Assembly: GCF_002159625.1 (NCBI RefSeq) | Contig: NZ_NFIZ01000015.1 | Location: 1-55,161 of the forward strand | DNA length: 55,161 nucleotides | DNA from: Olsenella sp. An285 | Lineage (GTDB): Bacteria; Actinomycetota; Coriobacteriia; Coriobacteriales; Atopobiaceae | Direction: 5' to 3' | In this document: piece by piece, positions 7,197 through 16,353 of the stretch | How the letters are laid out: the number at the start of each line of letters is the position of its first letter | Position numbering within the stretch: position 1 is the first letter of the stretch | Made by a program: the position numbers and the translations under genes | The notes under the pieces: model-generated | Database searches by the model: none | Seen by the model: the letters and a program-made list of their open reading frames with translations, nothing else | Told to the model about the DNA's origin: nothing

Positions 7197-8156
7197 GTGA
7201 GAATCACGAAGGACGACGACAGGGCCCGCAGGATCTGCTCGCTCGCGCTCGCGTTCATGAACGCCCACGCGCCCGTCCCCTCGTCCGAGATTGCCCGTCG
7301 CTTCTACCCGGAGCTCTCCGCGGACAGCTTCAGGAGGGCCTTCGCACGAGATCGCGTTCTTCTCGCCGCGTGCGGCGTGCGCGTGTGCGAGGGCCCGCGC
7401 GGAACGGAGTCCAGCTGGGTAGCGGACGCGGGACGCTCCTTCGCAGGCGAGGTCGAGCTCGGCCCCGCCGACGCGGCTATCCTCGAAATCGCATGTCAAC
7501 CCCTACTTGAGGACCCTGAGTTCCCCTTTGCGGGAGACCTGAGGTTCGCACTCGCCAAGCTCACGCGCACCTTTGCCTACTCCACCCCGCTTCCCTCGGG
7601 GGAACCCCGGGAGGAGGCACGCGTCGAGACCTCGATCAAGGACGCCCTGGTGCGTGGCCGCGGCCTCGCCGTCACGTACACGGACGCCGCCGGGAGGACC
7701 TCGGAGCGCAGACTCGCGCCCTACGGCATCTTCGGCCTCAGGGGCGCCACGTACCTCGTTGCGGCGCGGCTGGACGGATCCCGCGACGACGAGACTCCGA
7801 GGACCTATCGCACGGATCGCATCTCCTCGTGCGAGGTGCTCGAGGACGTCGCCGTGACCGCGCCCGAGGACTTCTTGGTCGCAGACTGGAAACGCCTGCC
7901 GTTCCAGCTGGGACCAATCATCGGGAGGGCGTCGTTCAGGGTCCCGCGCGAGCGCGAGGGAGACCTGAGGAGGGCCTCCGGGGGAAGGGGAACCCTTCAG
8001 GAGAGGGGCGGAGGGCTCGTGTGGGACGTTGACTTCAGCGACGCCCTCGCAGCCGCCAGCTGGGCCGTCTCGCAGGGAATGGAGCCACTCTCCCCGGAGC
8101 CCGTCGTTAGTGCCGCCAAGAAACTTCTGAAGGGAGCTGCTCACGATGCCTCGTAG
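7197..8156 (+). CDS. WYL-domain transcriptional regulator (first of pair)
   Basis: This 319-residue protein has an N-terminal winged-helix part (about residues 5-70, EIARRFYP...SFRRAFARDR), a WYL ligand-binding domain around 140-230 (ERRLAPYGIFGLRGATYLVAA) and a C-terminal WCX-like extension. The pairing with the next gene resembles PafB/PafC, the heterodimeric DNA-damage activators of actinobacteria. The layout supports that comparison, but orthology is inference because no proteasome or Pup genes are adjacent. The GTG start is chosen because GAGGAG lies eight bases upstream. The stop overlaps the next gene by 11 bp, so the two are translationally coupled. Confidence 0.85.
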   Translation: MRITKDDDRARRICSLALAFMNAHAPVPSSEIARRFYPELSADSFRRAFARDRVLLAACGVRVCEGPRGTESSWVADAGRSFAGEVELGPADAAILEIACQPLLEDPEFPFAGDLRFALAKLTRTFAYSTPLPSGEPREEARVETSIKDALVRGRGLAVTYTDAAGRTSERRLAPYGIFGLRGATYLVAARLDGSRDDETPRTYRTDRISSCEVLEDVAVTAPEDFLVADWKRLPFQLGPIIGRASFRVPREREGDLRRASGGRGTLQERGGGLVWDVDFSDALAAASWAVSQGMEPLSPEPVVSAAKKLLKGAAHDAS

Positions 8157-9081
8157 CCGCTCAGCCGCCGGTCGTCGCGGCGCCCTCGACGAGTCTCGCG
8201 GGCTCGTCACGCTCGTCTCCAGCCTGAGCGAGGCGGGAGACGCCCTCAACGTGGACGCCGTCTCCACGCGACTCGGCGTCTCGCGCGAGCGCGCGAGGAA
8301 GCTCCTATCCCTCGTCATGAGCGCGGACACGGGAGAGGCGGCGGGCCTTCCCCTCATCGAAGACGACGAGGACGAAATCTCCCTCCTCAGGGACACCGGG
8401 ACGCGGGGGCGAGCCCTCAGGCTCACGCGCGCGGAGGCGCTCGCGCTCGTTGCCGCGCTCGACAGGATAGGGGTCGAGCGCGACGACCCGGCGAGGAAAT
8501 CCATCGAGCGAGCCCTCTTCGACGCCCCCGTTGGGGAGGACACCGTAAGAAGGCTCGTTGCGGCACGCGACGAGACGTCGGGGGACGCCCTTCTCGCCTG
8601 CGCGGAGGCCATCTACGGGCGGCACGCCGTGTCCTTTGGCTATCGCGGCGCCGCCGACTCAAAGACGGCGAGAAGAACCGTCCTGCCGCGGGACCTGCGC
8701 AGCGAGGAGGACTCGTGGTACCTCGACGGCTGGGACCTCGCCCGCGGAGCCGAGAGGACCTTCAGGCTCGACAGGATGTCCGACGTCAAGGTTGAGGATG
8801 CGCCCGCTCCCGCCGGCGTTGACGGGCGGGGTGGGGCGGAAACCGCCCGCGAGGTGCGCGTCACCTTCCGCGACGAACGCTTCCTCTCCCTGCTCCCCTG
8901 GCACGGGCTCGTGGTCGAGGGCAGGGACGAGGACGGGTCCGTAAGGACGCGGACGGCCTACTACGGGGGCGAGTGGCTCGTGAGGATGCTCGCCGCCTGC
9001 GGCGGCACTGCCGTCACAGATGACGCGGAGCTCGCCAGCCGCGTCCGGGACTACGCCAGAACGCGGCTTGCGGAGGGCTAG
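8146..9081 (+). CDS. WYL-domain transcriptional regulator (second of pair)
   Basis: This 311-residue protein has an N-terminal HTH (VDAVSTRLGVSRERARKLLSLV, about 36-60), a central WYL domain (around 165-215, with RRTVLPRDLRSEEDSWYLDGWD in place of the canonical WYL strand) and a C-terminal WCX region (VRVTFRDERFLSLLPWHG). It begins inside the end of the preceding WYL gene, an arrangement seen for PafC after PafB. The product likely forms a heterodimer that senses single-stranded DNA or another ligand; that is known for PafBC and only inferred here. It is convergent with the exonuclease-helicase gene, leaving 11 bp. Confidence 0.85.
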   Translation: MPRSRSAAGRRGALDESRGLVTLVSSLSEAGDALNVDAVSTRLGVSRERARKLLSLVMSADTGEAAGLPLIEDDEDEISLLRDTGTRGRALRLTRAEALALVAALDRIGVERDDPARKSIERALFDAPVGEDTVRRLVAARDETSGDALLACAEAIYGRHAVSFGYRGAADSKTARRTVLPRDLRSEEDSWYLDGWDLARGAERTFRLDRMSDVKVEDAPAPAGVDGRGGAETAREVRVTFRDERFLSLLPWHGLVVEGRDEDGSVRTRTAYYGGEWLVRMLAACGGTAVTDDAELASRVRDYARTRLAEG

Positions 9082-9092
9082 GAGCCGCGAGA

Positions 9093-12032
9093 CTACTCGT
9101 GCCCCGCGCGCCACATCCCTATGAACCTGCCGACGTTTGCCGCCTCGAGCCTGGTGACGCTGCCCGAGGGGAGCGACCCTATGAAGAGCCTGCCATAGCC
9201 CTTCGTCGTGAGCCGCGAGTCGGCGAGGACGAGCACCCCCGTGTCCGTGGACGAGCGTATGAGGCGGCCCGCCGCCTGCTTGACGGAGATGACCGCCTCG
9301 GGAAGCGAGTACTTCCACCAGGCGCGGTCCTCGCGCAGGTCGCGCTCTCGGACGAGCGGGTCGTTGGGGCTCGCAAAGGGCAGCTTGGGGATGACCACGC
9401 ACCTGAGCGTGTCGCCCGTGGCGTCGAAGCCCTCCCAGAAGGAGCGAAGGGCCATGAGCGAGAGCTCGCGGTCCTCCAGGAACCGCTGGCGGAGCCTTCG
9501 CGGGGAGCTCCCGCGCTCCTGGCACGCCACGTCCAGCCCCACGGCCGCAAGACGGGGGCGCAGGGACTCGTAGGCGCGCTCCATGTCCCTCCTGTTGGTG
9601 AAGAGGGTGAGGACCGAGCCTCCCATGGCAACGTGCACGTCGTAGAGCAGGTCCTCGAGGGAGGGCAGGTAGGCGCGGTCGTTGGGCGCGGGAAGGTCGC
9701 GCGCCACGATCACGGACATGTGGGAGTCGAAGTCAAAGCTCGACTCGAGCCGCACGTCGCGGTGGCTCCCCGGTCCCAGCGTGTCAAGGCCGACGGCATG
9801 GTCGAAGTGCGAGAAGTCATCTCCCACGGCTATGGTCGCGGAGGTGAAGACGACGCTCTCCATCTCGGGGAGCCACCGCTGCGCGAGGTCCGCGCCCACG
9901 TCGATCTTCTCGGCGACGAGCTTCTCCGAGGCGATCCTCCTGCGGGAGCGGGACAGCTGGGCGGAGTAGACGTACGAGGGGTCAGCTCCCTCGCAGATCA
10001 GGCGTATCCCGGCGAAGAGATCCCTCAGGAAGCGCGCGGACTCCCCGAGGTCGCTCGCCAGCTGGGGCGCCTCCTGGGAGAGCGCCTCGCCCGCGTCGGC
10101 CAGCTGGCGGACCGCCTGGTCGAGGGCGTCCGCGGCGGCCTGCCCGGCGTCGGAAACCGCCTGCCACTCGGACGTCCCCCTCACGTCCTCCCCTATCCAG
10201 AGCGTGACGGCGTCGTACCCGCCGTCCCCGCGCGCGACGGAGCCGAGCTCGTGCACGGCGACAAAGAGGTCGGCCACGCAGACCGAGGCACGGGACACAC
10301 AGGAGGCCGCCTTTGCCAGGAGCCCCGTGAGGAGCGTAGAGCCGTCGAGCGGCATGACCTGCACCATGAGGTTGTGCAGGACGCCGGTGGACGCACCGCC
10401 GAGGAGCTCGAAGGCGGCGCGCGCCTCCTCGCCGGACACCTCCACCGCCCACTGGCGGCGGGCCTCCGCCTCGAAGCCGTGGGCCTCGTCCACCACCCAG
10501 TGGCGTATGGGCGGCAAGATCTTGCCCTCGGACACGACGTTGCGCAGGAGCAGGGAGTGGTTGGTCACCACCACGTCCGAGCACGCGGCGCGGCGGCGGG
10601 CGCCGTGCAGGGGGCACTCGTTGGGGAAGTACGGACACCTGGTGCGCAGGCACTCCCCCGGGGTCGTAGTGAGCATTTGCCGGGGAACGTAGCGCCAGCG
10701 TATGCCAAGGGCGTCGACGTCCCCGTCCGGCGACTGGCAGCAGTACGCGTAGGTCACCGCGATGGCCGTGAGCATGTCGCAGGCCACGGCGTTGTCGGAC
10801 CGACCGTCGTGAGGCACGGCGGCGAGCGGCAGCTCCTCAGAGGCCGCGCGGTCAAGGCGGTGCAGGCAGGGGTAGTGGTCGTACCCCTTGAGGCTCATGA
10901 ACGTGAGGCCACCCGGAAGCGCGGCGGCGAGGGCGGGGAGCTCGTGGGAGACGAGCTGGTCCGTGAGCGCGTTGGTCTTGGTGGCGACGCCCACGGTGAC
11001 GCCGTTTCTTCTCGCAAAGAGCGCCATGGGAAGGAGGTAGGCGATGGACTTGCCCACGCCGGTCCCGGCCTCTATCGCGCGATGGGTGGACGTGGCGAGG
11101 GCCTCGGTCACCTCACGCGCCATGGCGATCTGCTCGGGCCGGCGCTCCGCGCGCTCGTACATGCGGGGCACCACACCATCGGGCGCAAACCCCGCCTCGA
11201 CCTCCTCGATCGAGGGGGCGACGGTTCCGTCGAGCTCGCCGGCGTCCGCGCGCTGCTCGCCGCGCGCCTCCCTCGCGAGCGCGGCCCTCACGGCCTTGAG
11301 CGAGAAGGGCGCGGTGCCGGCGTCCCCCATGGTGCCCAGGTACGAGAAGATCGGCCGCAGGGGCCAGGTGACCTCCTCGTGCATGGCCGCGAGCAGGGAG
11401 AGCAGGCCGGACGGCAGGTCGGAGAGGGCCGTGAGGAGAATCCTCCAGAGGCCGCACAGGGCGTCCACGTCGTCCCCGGCGCGGTGCGTGACGGACGCGC
11501 ACCCGAAGGCCTCCGCCATGTCCGCGAGGCGGTGCGTGGAGAGCCTGGGCAACGCCACCCGGGAGAGCGAGAGCGTGTCTATCCACGTGTTCGAGACCTC
11601 GGCCCCGCCGGGGACGGCCTCGACGAAGGTCCTGTCGAAGGTCGCGTTGTGCGCGAGCACCGGCGCCCCTCCGACGAAGTCCGCCAGCGCCGCCACGGCG
11701 TCCCGGGCGGACGGAGCGTCGGTCACGTCGGCGTTGGTGATTCCCGTGAGTCTCTGGATCTCGGGCGGGATGGGCCCGCTGGGGTGGACGAAGGTCTCGA
11801 AGCGATCGACCACCTCCCGGCCCACGAGCCGTGCCGCGGAGATCTCTATGAGGCTGCAGTCCTTGAAGGAGAGGCCAGTGGTCTCGGTGTCGAGGACCAC
11901 GACCCCGTCCTCCAGGGGGCCGAAGTCACGCGCGAGGGCTCGCTCGGCAAGGGTCAGGTACCGCTCGCGGACCTCGTCCGGCGTGCCGGGGAGAATGAGG
12001 TCGGCGAGGGTGGTGGAGTCGCTCCTTCCCAT
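9093..12032 (-). CDS. dinG: DnaQ-type exonuclease fused to DinG-family helicase
   Basis: This 979-residue protein has an N-terminal 3'-5' exonuclease with all three motifs (VVLDTETTG at about 45-53, LAHNATFDRTF at about 125, THRAGDDVDAL at about 180). The C-terminal XPD/DinG helicase has EAGTGVGKS (Walker A), a cysteine set (HYPCLH, GECLRTRC, NECPLHG) fitting the 4Fe-4S domain, VVDEAH (motif II), TSATI, and the AGRLIRS motif VI. Such fusions are well known in Firmicutes and some Actinobacteria and act in DNA repair and in resolving unusual structures. It lies 3 bp after ddl, so the two are co-transcribed. All catalytic motifs look intact. Confidence 0.93.
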   Translation of the reverse strand: MGRSDSTTLADLILPGTPDEVRERYLTLAERALARDFGPLEDGVVVLDTETTGLSFKDCSLIEISAARLVGREVVDRFETFVHPSGPIPPEIQRLTGITNADVTDAPSARDAVAALADFVGGAPVLAHNATFDRTFVEAVPGGAEVSNTWIDTLSLSRVALPRLSTHRLADMAEAFGCASVTHRAGDDVDALCGLWRILLTALSDLPSGLLSLLAAMHEEVTWPLRPIFSYLGTMGDAGTAPFSLKAVRAALAREARGEQRADAGELDGTVAPSIEEVEAGFAPDGVVPRMYERAERRPEQIAMAREVTEALATSTHRAIEAGTGVGKSIAYLLPMALFARRNGVTVGVATKTNALTDQLVSHELPALAAALPGGLTFMSLKGYDHYPCLHRLDRAASEELPLAAVPHDGRSDNAVACDMLTAIAVTYAYCCQSPDGDVDALGIRWRYVPRQMLTTTPGECLRTRCPYFPNECPLHGARRRAACSDVVVTNHSLLLRNVVSEGKILPPIRHWVVDEAHGFEAEARRQWAVEVSGEEARAAFELLGGASTGVLHNLMVQVMPLDGSTLLTGLLAKAASCVSRASVCVADLFVAVHELGSVARGDGGYDAVTLWIGEDVRGTSEWQAVSDAGQAAADALDQAVRQLADAGEALSQEAPQLASDLGESARFLRDLFAGIRLICEGADPSYVYSAQLSRSRRRIASEKLVAEKIDVGADLAQRWLPEMESVVFTSATIAVGDDFSHFDHAVGLDTLGPGSHRDVRLESSFDFDSHMSVIVARDLPAPNDRAYLPSLEDLLYDVHVAMGGSVLTLFTNRRDMERAYESLRPRLAAVGLDVACQERGSSPRRLRQRFLEDRELSLMALRSFWEGFDATGDTLRCVVIPKLPFASPNDPLVRERDLREDRAWWKYSLPEAVISVKQAAGRLIRSSTDTGVLVLADSRLTTKGYGRLFIGSLPSGSVTRLEAANVGRFIGMWRAGHE

Positions 12033-12035
12033 GTG

Positions 12036-13004
12036 CTAGCCGCGTCCCCCCCTAGGCTCGAGGGCGAGCTCGACGAACGTCGCGCAGAGCTCGGGAAACT
12101 CGATGCCGCCGTGGCGCGCAGAATCCGGCAGGAGGCTCTGGGCGGTCATGCCGGGGATGGTGTTGGTCTCCAGGATGACGGGCTCTCCGCTAGAGGTGAC
12201 GATGAAGTCGCTGCGCGAGCACCCGCGGCAGCCGAGGGCGCGGTGGGCGCGCAGAGCGAGCTCCTGGGCCTTTGCGTAGACGCCGGGCTCCAGGCGCGCG
12301 GGGATGACGTGATGCATGGCAGAGGGCTCGTACTTGACCTTGAGGTCGTAGAACTCCGCGCCGGTCACGATCTCCACCACGGGGAGGGCACGCGGCTCGT
12401 CGTTGCCCACCACGGGCACGGTGATCTCCATGCCCTCGACGCACTCCTCCACGAGCACGCGGCCGCCGCCCTCGCCGGCGCGGGCGATGGCGTCGTTGAG
12501 TGCCGAGGCCTCGGTCACGCGCGAGACGCCGTACGAGGACCCGTTGGCGGCCGGCTTGACAAAGATGGGCAGTCCCAGCTCGGCAACGAGCGCGTCCACC
12601 TGCTCGTCGCTCAGGACGGTGCCTGCGGCGAGGTCCACGCCCCGCGGCGCGCGGATGCCCGCCGCCGCGTAGACGGCCTTGGAGACCTCCTTCTCCGTTC
12701 CCACCGCAGAGGCGGAGACGCCGGAGAAGCAGTAGGGGATGTGGAGAATCTCGAGGAAGCCCTGGATGCAGCCGTCCTCGCCGTACCTGCCGTGAAGCGC
12801 CGGGAAGACCACGTCGTAGCCCCCGTCGAGCAGGTGCGCGAGAAAGTCACGCGCGGCGAGGTCGAGCAGGTCGACCTTGGCAAATCCCGCCTCGATGAGC
12901 GCCGCCTGGCACTCCCTGCCAGATGAGAGCGAGACGTCGCGCTCGTCCGACCACCCGCCGCACACAACGGCAACTCGCTTGCTCAGCAACTCTTGTCTGT
13001 CCAT
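12036..13004 (-). CDS. ddl: D-alanine--D-alanine ligase
   Basis: This 322-residue ATP-grasp enzyme is of normal length. It joins two D-alanines for the peptidoglycan pentapeptide in the cytosol. Motifs are VVCGGWSDERDVSLSSG at the N-terminus, HGRYGEDGCIQGFLE, the ATP-grasp loop KPAANGSSYGVS (about 150-161), EECVEGMEITVPV, and the metal-binding ETNTIPGMT. The omega-loop Lys-Tyr (VKYEPS) is retained, which points to D-Ala-D-Ala rather than D-Ala-D-lactate specificity. The ATG is chosen because GGAGGAG lies five bases upstream. It is first in an operon with the exonuclease-helicase and divergent from rlmN. Confidence 0.96.
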   Translation of the reverse strand: MDRQELLSKRVAVVCGGWSDERDVSLSSGRECQAALIEAGFAKVDLLDLAARDFLAHLLDGGYDVVFPALHGRYGEDGCIQGFLEILHIPYCFSGVSASAVGTEKEVSKAVYAAAGIRAPRGVDLAAGTVLSDEQVDALVAELGLPIFVKPAANGSSYGVSRVTEASALNDAIARAGEGGGRVLVEECVEGMEITVPVVGNDEPRALPVVEIVTGAEFYDLKVKYEPSAMHHVIPARLEPGVYAKAQELALRAHRALGCRGCSRSDFIVTSSGEPVILETNTIPGMTAQSLLPDSARHGGIEFPELCATFVELALEPRGGRG

Positions 13005-13106
13005 CAAAGCTCCTCCGGCGGGCGTGGCCCGTACGCTAGACTCTTCCTTGGGGTTTCCCGCTCTTGAGGATACTCCACCAGACCGCCCACGAATCCGGGA
13101 GACGCA

Positions 13107-14156
13107 ATGGCATCTGACAGCACAGAGAAGCGCGACCTCCACACGCTCACGCGTGGCGAGCTCATGGACCTCCTCTCCGAGCTCGGGCAGCCCAAGTTCA
13201 GGGCCAAGCAGGTCGAGGAGTGGGTCTGGGAGAAGAACGCTCAGTCCTTCGACGAGATGACCAACCTCCCCAAGGCGCTGCGCGAGGAACTCGCGTCTCG
13301 CGTGACGCTTGGCGGCGTCGAGGAGGTGGCACGCCAGGTCTCCCTCGACGGCAGCCGCAAGTACCTCCTGCGCTACCCCGACGGCGTGGCCGTCGAGTGC
13401 GTGGGTATGCCCAGCGGCAACCGCCTCTCCGTCTGCGCGTCCACGCAGGCGGGCTGCGCCATGGGGTGCGCCTTCTGCGCGACGGGCGCGGCCGGCCTCA
13501 CGCGCTCGCTCACGGAGTCCGAGATATACGAGCAGGTCATGCACGTGCGCGACGACTTCAACACTCGCGTCACGAGCGTGGTCCTCATGGGACAGGGCGA
13601 GCCCTTCATGAACTACGACGCCACGCTCGGTGCCCTGAGGAGGCTCAACTCGGAGGAGGGCGCCGGCATCGGCGCGCGCCACCTCACGGTCTCCACCTGC
13701 GGCGTCATCCCGCAGATCATGAGGTTCGCCAACGAGCCCGAGCAGTTCACCCTCGCCGTGTCCCTCCACTCCGCCGTGCAGCGGACGAGAAACGCCCTCA
13801 TGCCGGGCGTGCGCAAGTACTCCCTCATCAACCTCTACAACGCCATGGGTGAGTACGTCAACAAGACGGGACGGCGTCCCACGTACGAGTACGCCCTCAT
13901 CGGCGGCGTCAACGACACGGACAACGAGCTCCAGGCCCTCTGCGACTTCTGCGAGGGGACGCTCGCGCACGTGAACCTCATCCAGCTCAACGAGGTCGAG
14001 GGGTCGAAGTTCCGCCCCTCGACGGACCTCCGGGCGCAGGACTTCGTCCGCAGGCTCGCGTCCGTTGGCGTGGAGGCCACGGTAAGAAACTCCCGCGGGA
14101 GCGACATAGACGCAGCCTGCGGACAGCTCAAGCAGCGTGCGCTGCGCGGACGCTAG
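13107..14156 (+). CDS. rlmN: 23S rRNA/tRNA adenine-C2 methyltransferase RlmN
   Basis: This 349-residue radical-SAM enzyme methylates A2503 of 23S rRNA and A37 of some tRNAs. The iron-sulfur motif CAMGCAFC is at about residues 118-125. The GQGEPFMNYD and LAVSLHS stretches and the C-terminal catalytic Cys in SDIDAACGQL are present. A first catalytic cysteine is expected in the same C-terminal region. Length and motif order match RlmN rather than the resistance enzyme Cfr, and the tRNA/rRNA dual role is family knowledge. It is transcribed alone, divergent from ddl, and followed by a strong terminator. Confidence 0.96.
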   Translation: MASDSTEKRDLHTLTRGELMDLLSELGQPKFRAKQVEEWVWEKNAQSFDEMTNLPKALREELASRVTLGGVEEVARQVSLDGSRKYLLRYPDGVAVECVGMPSGNRLSVCASTQAGCAMGCAFCATGAAGLTRSLTESEIYEQVMHVRDDFNTRVTSVVLMGQGEPFMNYDATLGALRRLNSEEGAGIGARHLTVSTCGVIPQIMRFANEPEQFTLAVSLHSAVQRTRNALMPGVRKYSLINLYNAMGEYVNKTGRRPTYEYALIGGVNDTDNELQALCDFCEGTLAHVNLIQLNEVEGSKFRPSTDLRAQDFVRRLASVGVEATVRNSRGSDIDAACGQLKQRALRGR

Positions 14157-14187
14157 CGATACGCAAAACCCACGACCCGTACGTGTT

Positions 14188-14227
14188 CGACCCCGGCAAG
14201 CAGCCCCTGCTCGCCGGGGTCGTTCCT
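14188..14227 (+). terminator. Terminator of rlmN
   Basis: CGACCCCGGC (14188-14197) pairs with GCCGGGGTCG (14213-14222) over a 15-base loop and is followed by TTCCT. Confidence 0.7.
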
Positions 14228-14333
14228 ACGTAACACTCACAGTCTGTCTTTTCCGAGCTTGCCGTCTGCTGAAAAATGAAACTTAATCAGACTATGAGTG
14301 TTATGTTGCCGTGCGCCGTCCGGGAGCCGCGCC

Positions 14334-14576
14334 CTACAGGCCCAGTGCCTCCCACTGAGCCTCCGTCGCACGGCGGTTGGGAAGGTCCTCCGGCCGCACG
14401 CGGGCGGCGTCGCCGGGCGACAGCGCATCCTCGATCCTGTAGTACGCGTCCCTCACGCTCCTCGCGGCAGAGCAGAGCTGCTCCCTCGCCTCCTCGGAGA
14501 GGCCAAAGCGGTACACGGCAACAGCCACCGCGGTCAGCGCGGCGCCGGCAAGGAGATACGACCTGACTCTTTTCAT
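14334..14576 (-). CDS. Small single-pass membrane protein after parB
   Basis: This 80-residue protein of unknown function has one N-terminal hydrophobic segment (about residues 6-22, YLLAGAALTAVAVAVYRFG). A predicted amphipathic helix rich in Glu and Arg follows (EEAREQLCSAARSVRDAYYRIED). It starts immediately after the parB stop, so it is the last gene of the parA-parB operon. Its tail (DLPNRRATEAQWEALGL) has no motif I recognise. The operon position suggests a link to chromosome segregation or the membrane near the origin, but that is only contextual. Confidence 0.65.
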   Translation of the reverse strand: MKRVRSYLLAGAALTAVAVAVYRFGLSEEAREQLCSAARSVRDAYYRIEDALSPGDAARVRPEDLPNRRATEAQWEALGL

Positions 14577-15443
14577 CTACGACCACGTCCCCGGACCGGC
14601 AAGAAGGTCGACGATATGCCCGAGCTCCTCCTCAGAGGAGAACTCGATCTCTATCTTGTTCTTGCCCCTCACGTTCTTGACCCTCACGTTCGTATCCAGC
14701 GCAAGCCTCATCTGGCGCGCGGCGCGCTTGAAACTCTGCGGCTGCGGGGCGCGCGTGCGAGAATCTGCGTCCTGACTGACAGAAAACAACGGTGCGAGAC
14801 GTTCTGTCTGTCTCACCGACAGCTGCTCCTCCACGACCTTCCTGGCAAGGGCCACCCTTCCGTCCTCGCTCGGCACCGCAAGGATCGCACGTGCGTGGCC
14901 CGCGGTGATCCTCCCGTCCTCCACGAGCCCCTGCACCTCGCCCGGCAGGTCGAGGAGCCTGAGCGTGTTCGTGATGGTGGAGCGTGACTTGGAGAGAATT
15001 CGCGCGAGCTCCTCCTGCGTCAGGTCCTTCTCGTCGATGAGCTGACGATACCCGCGCGCCTCCTCGAGCGGAGTGAGGTCGGATCGCTGCAGGTTCTCAA
15101 TGAGGGCCAGCTTGAGGACGTCATCGTCCGAGATCTCGCGAATGACCACGGGAACCTCGGTGAGGCCGGCGGCCTTCGCCGCCTGGTATCGGCGCTCCCC
15201 GGCGACGATCTCGTAGCCGTCACCCTGCTTGCGCACGAGAATCGGCTGGAGAACGCCGTGCTGCCTGATGGAGTCAGTGAGCTCGGCGAGCTCGTCCTCC
15301 CGGAAGGTCTTCCTCGGCTGCCCGCTGTTGGGACGGATGTCCTTGATGGGAAGGACCGAGTCCGGCCTCATCCCCGCTGTCTCGGCGTCGGCCTCCCCCA
15401 CGAGCAGGCCGAGACCCTTGCCGAGTCCCGTCTTCCTAGCCAC
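14577..15443 (-). CDS. parB: Chromosome-partitioning protein ParB (Spo0J)
   Basis: This 288-residue parS-binding CTPase spreads on DNA and recruits SMC. The N-terminal ParB/Srx domain holds the CTP-binding GERRYQAAK (about 79-87) and the ENLQRSDLTPLEEA motif (about 110-123). The central HTH is EELARILSKSRSTITNTLRLLDLP (about 140-165), and a C-terminal dimerisation region follows. A Leu/Gly-rich start (MARKTGLGKGLGLLVG) matches the ParA-stimulating N-terminus of chromosomal ParBs. It overlaps parA by 8 bp. Two perfect parS sites lie about 0.9-1.0 kb upstream of its start. Confidence 0.97.
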   Translation of the reverse strand: MARKTGLGKGLGLLVGEADAETAGMRPDSVLPIKDIRPNSGQPRKTFREDELAELTDSIRQHGVLQPILVRKQGDGYEIVAGERRYQAAKAAGLTEVPVVIREISDDDVLKLALIENLQRSDLTPLEEARGYRQLIDEKDLTQEELARILSKSRSTITNTLRLLDLPGEVQGLVEDGRITAGHARAILAVPSEDGRVALARKVVEEQLSVRQTERLAPLFSVSQDADSRTRAPQPQSFKRAARQMRLALDTNVRVKNVRGKNKIEIEFSSEEELGHIVDLLAGPGTWS

Positions 15444-16236
15444 GGGCGACGACCTCCTTCGCGAGCTTCGCGTATGCGAGCGCGCCCTTGCTCACCCTCG
15501 CATACTGGTTTATCGGCAGGCCGTGACTCGGGGACTCGGAGATCTTCACGTTCCTGGGAATCACGGTCTTGAAGACCTTGTTCCCAAAGTAGTTCCTGAC
15601 CTCGTCCACGACCTCCTTGGAGAGCGTCGTCCTGCTGTCGAACATGGTCATCACGACGCCAAAGATCTCGAGCTCGGGGTTCATGCGCCTCTTCACCATC
15701 TGCATGGACTCAAGGAGCTTGGCGACGCCCTCTAGCGCGTAGTACTCGCACTGGATGGGAATCATGAGTGAGCTGGCAGCGACGAGCGCGTTGATCGTGA
15801 GGAGTCCCAGCGACGGCGGGCAGTCGATGAAGACGTAGTCGAACTCGTCCTTCACCTTGGTGACCACCTCCTTGAGGATGGTCTCGCGCGCCATCTCGGA
15901 GACGAGCTCGATCTCCGCCGTCGCAAGCTGAATCGTGGCGGGGATTATGTAGACGCCCTTCTGGCACGTGGGGAGAATGGCCTCCTCGATTGGGAAGTCG
16001 TGCAGGATCACGTCATAGATGTCGTGCTCCAGTCCCTCCTTCTCGACGCCAAAGCCGCTCGACGTGTTGCCCTGCGGGTCAAAGTCGATCACGAGAACCT
16101 TCTTCTTGCTCTCGCCGAGGTATGCCGCGAGGTTCACGACCGTCGTCGACTTCCCCACGCCGCCCTTCTGGTTGATGACGGCGATCACCTTGCTGTCACG
16201 CTGTGGAAGACCCCTCTTTGCCTCTTTGTAGTCCAT
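15436..16236 (-). CDS. parA: Chromosome-partitioning ATPase ParA (Soj)
   Basis: This 266-residue deviant-Walker ATPase drives origin segregation with ParB. The motifs are NQKGGVGKSTT (about 23-33, including the signature lysine), DFDPQGN (switch I), and FIDCPPSLG (Walker B, about 135). Length is typical of the chromosomal Soj class without the DNA-binding N-terminal domain of plasmid ParAs. In Bacillus, Soj also regulates DnaA, which is relevant because dnaA lies nearby; that role here is inference. It is co-transcribed with parB. Confidence 0.97.
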   Translation of the reverse strand: MDYKEAKRGLPQRDSKVIAVINQKGGVGKSTTVVNLAAYLGESKKKVLVIDFDPQGNTSSGFGVEKEGLEHDIYDVILHDFPIEEAILPTCQKGVYIIPATIQLATAEIELVSEMARETILKEVVTKVKDEFDYVFIDCPPSLGLLTINALVAASSLMIPIQCEYYALEGVAKLLESMQMVKRRMNPELEIFGVVMTMFDSRTTLSKEVVDEVRNYFGNKVFKTVIPRNVKISESPSHGLPINQYARVSKGALAYAKLAKEVVARG

Positions 16237-16302
16237 CTAAGCCTCCGTCTGCTGCGTGCGAGGTCGTCTGTTCCCTAGCAATCTTACGGGATGGGCGGGA
16301 CA

Positions 16303-16318
16303 GGTTTCACGTGAAACG
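16303..16318. promoter_or_regulatory. parS site 1
   Basis: The 14-bp core GTTTCACGTGAAAC is a perfect match to the near-universal ParB-binding palindrome. It lies in the gap between parA and rsmG. Confidence 0.95.
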
Positions 16319-16353
16319 TCTCCTGCAAAACGGCCGAGAAGAACCACGGGCCG

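Noticed and set aside
3884-7510. Very long open plus-strand frame opposite the M28-like gene
   Set aside because: It is Arg/Gly/Val-rich antisense sequence caused by high GC codon use; the minus strand holds conserved motifs, a Shine-Dalgarno and a terminator.
9099-12926. Long plus-strand frame opposite dinG and ddl
   Set aside because: Antisense artefact; the minus strand has full exonuclease, helicase and ligase motifs.
13004-13970. Upstream extension of ddl through rlmN
   Set aside because: It overlaps rlmN antisense; the start with GGAGGAG at 13004 gives the normal Ddl length.
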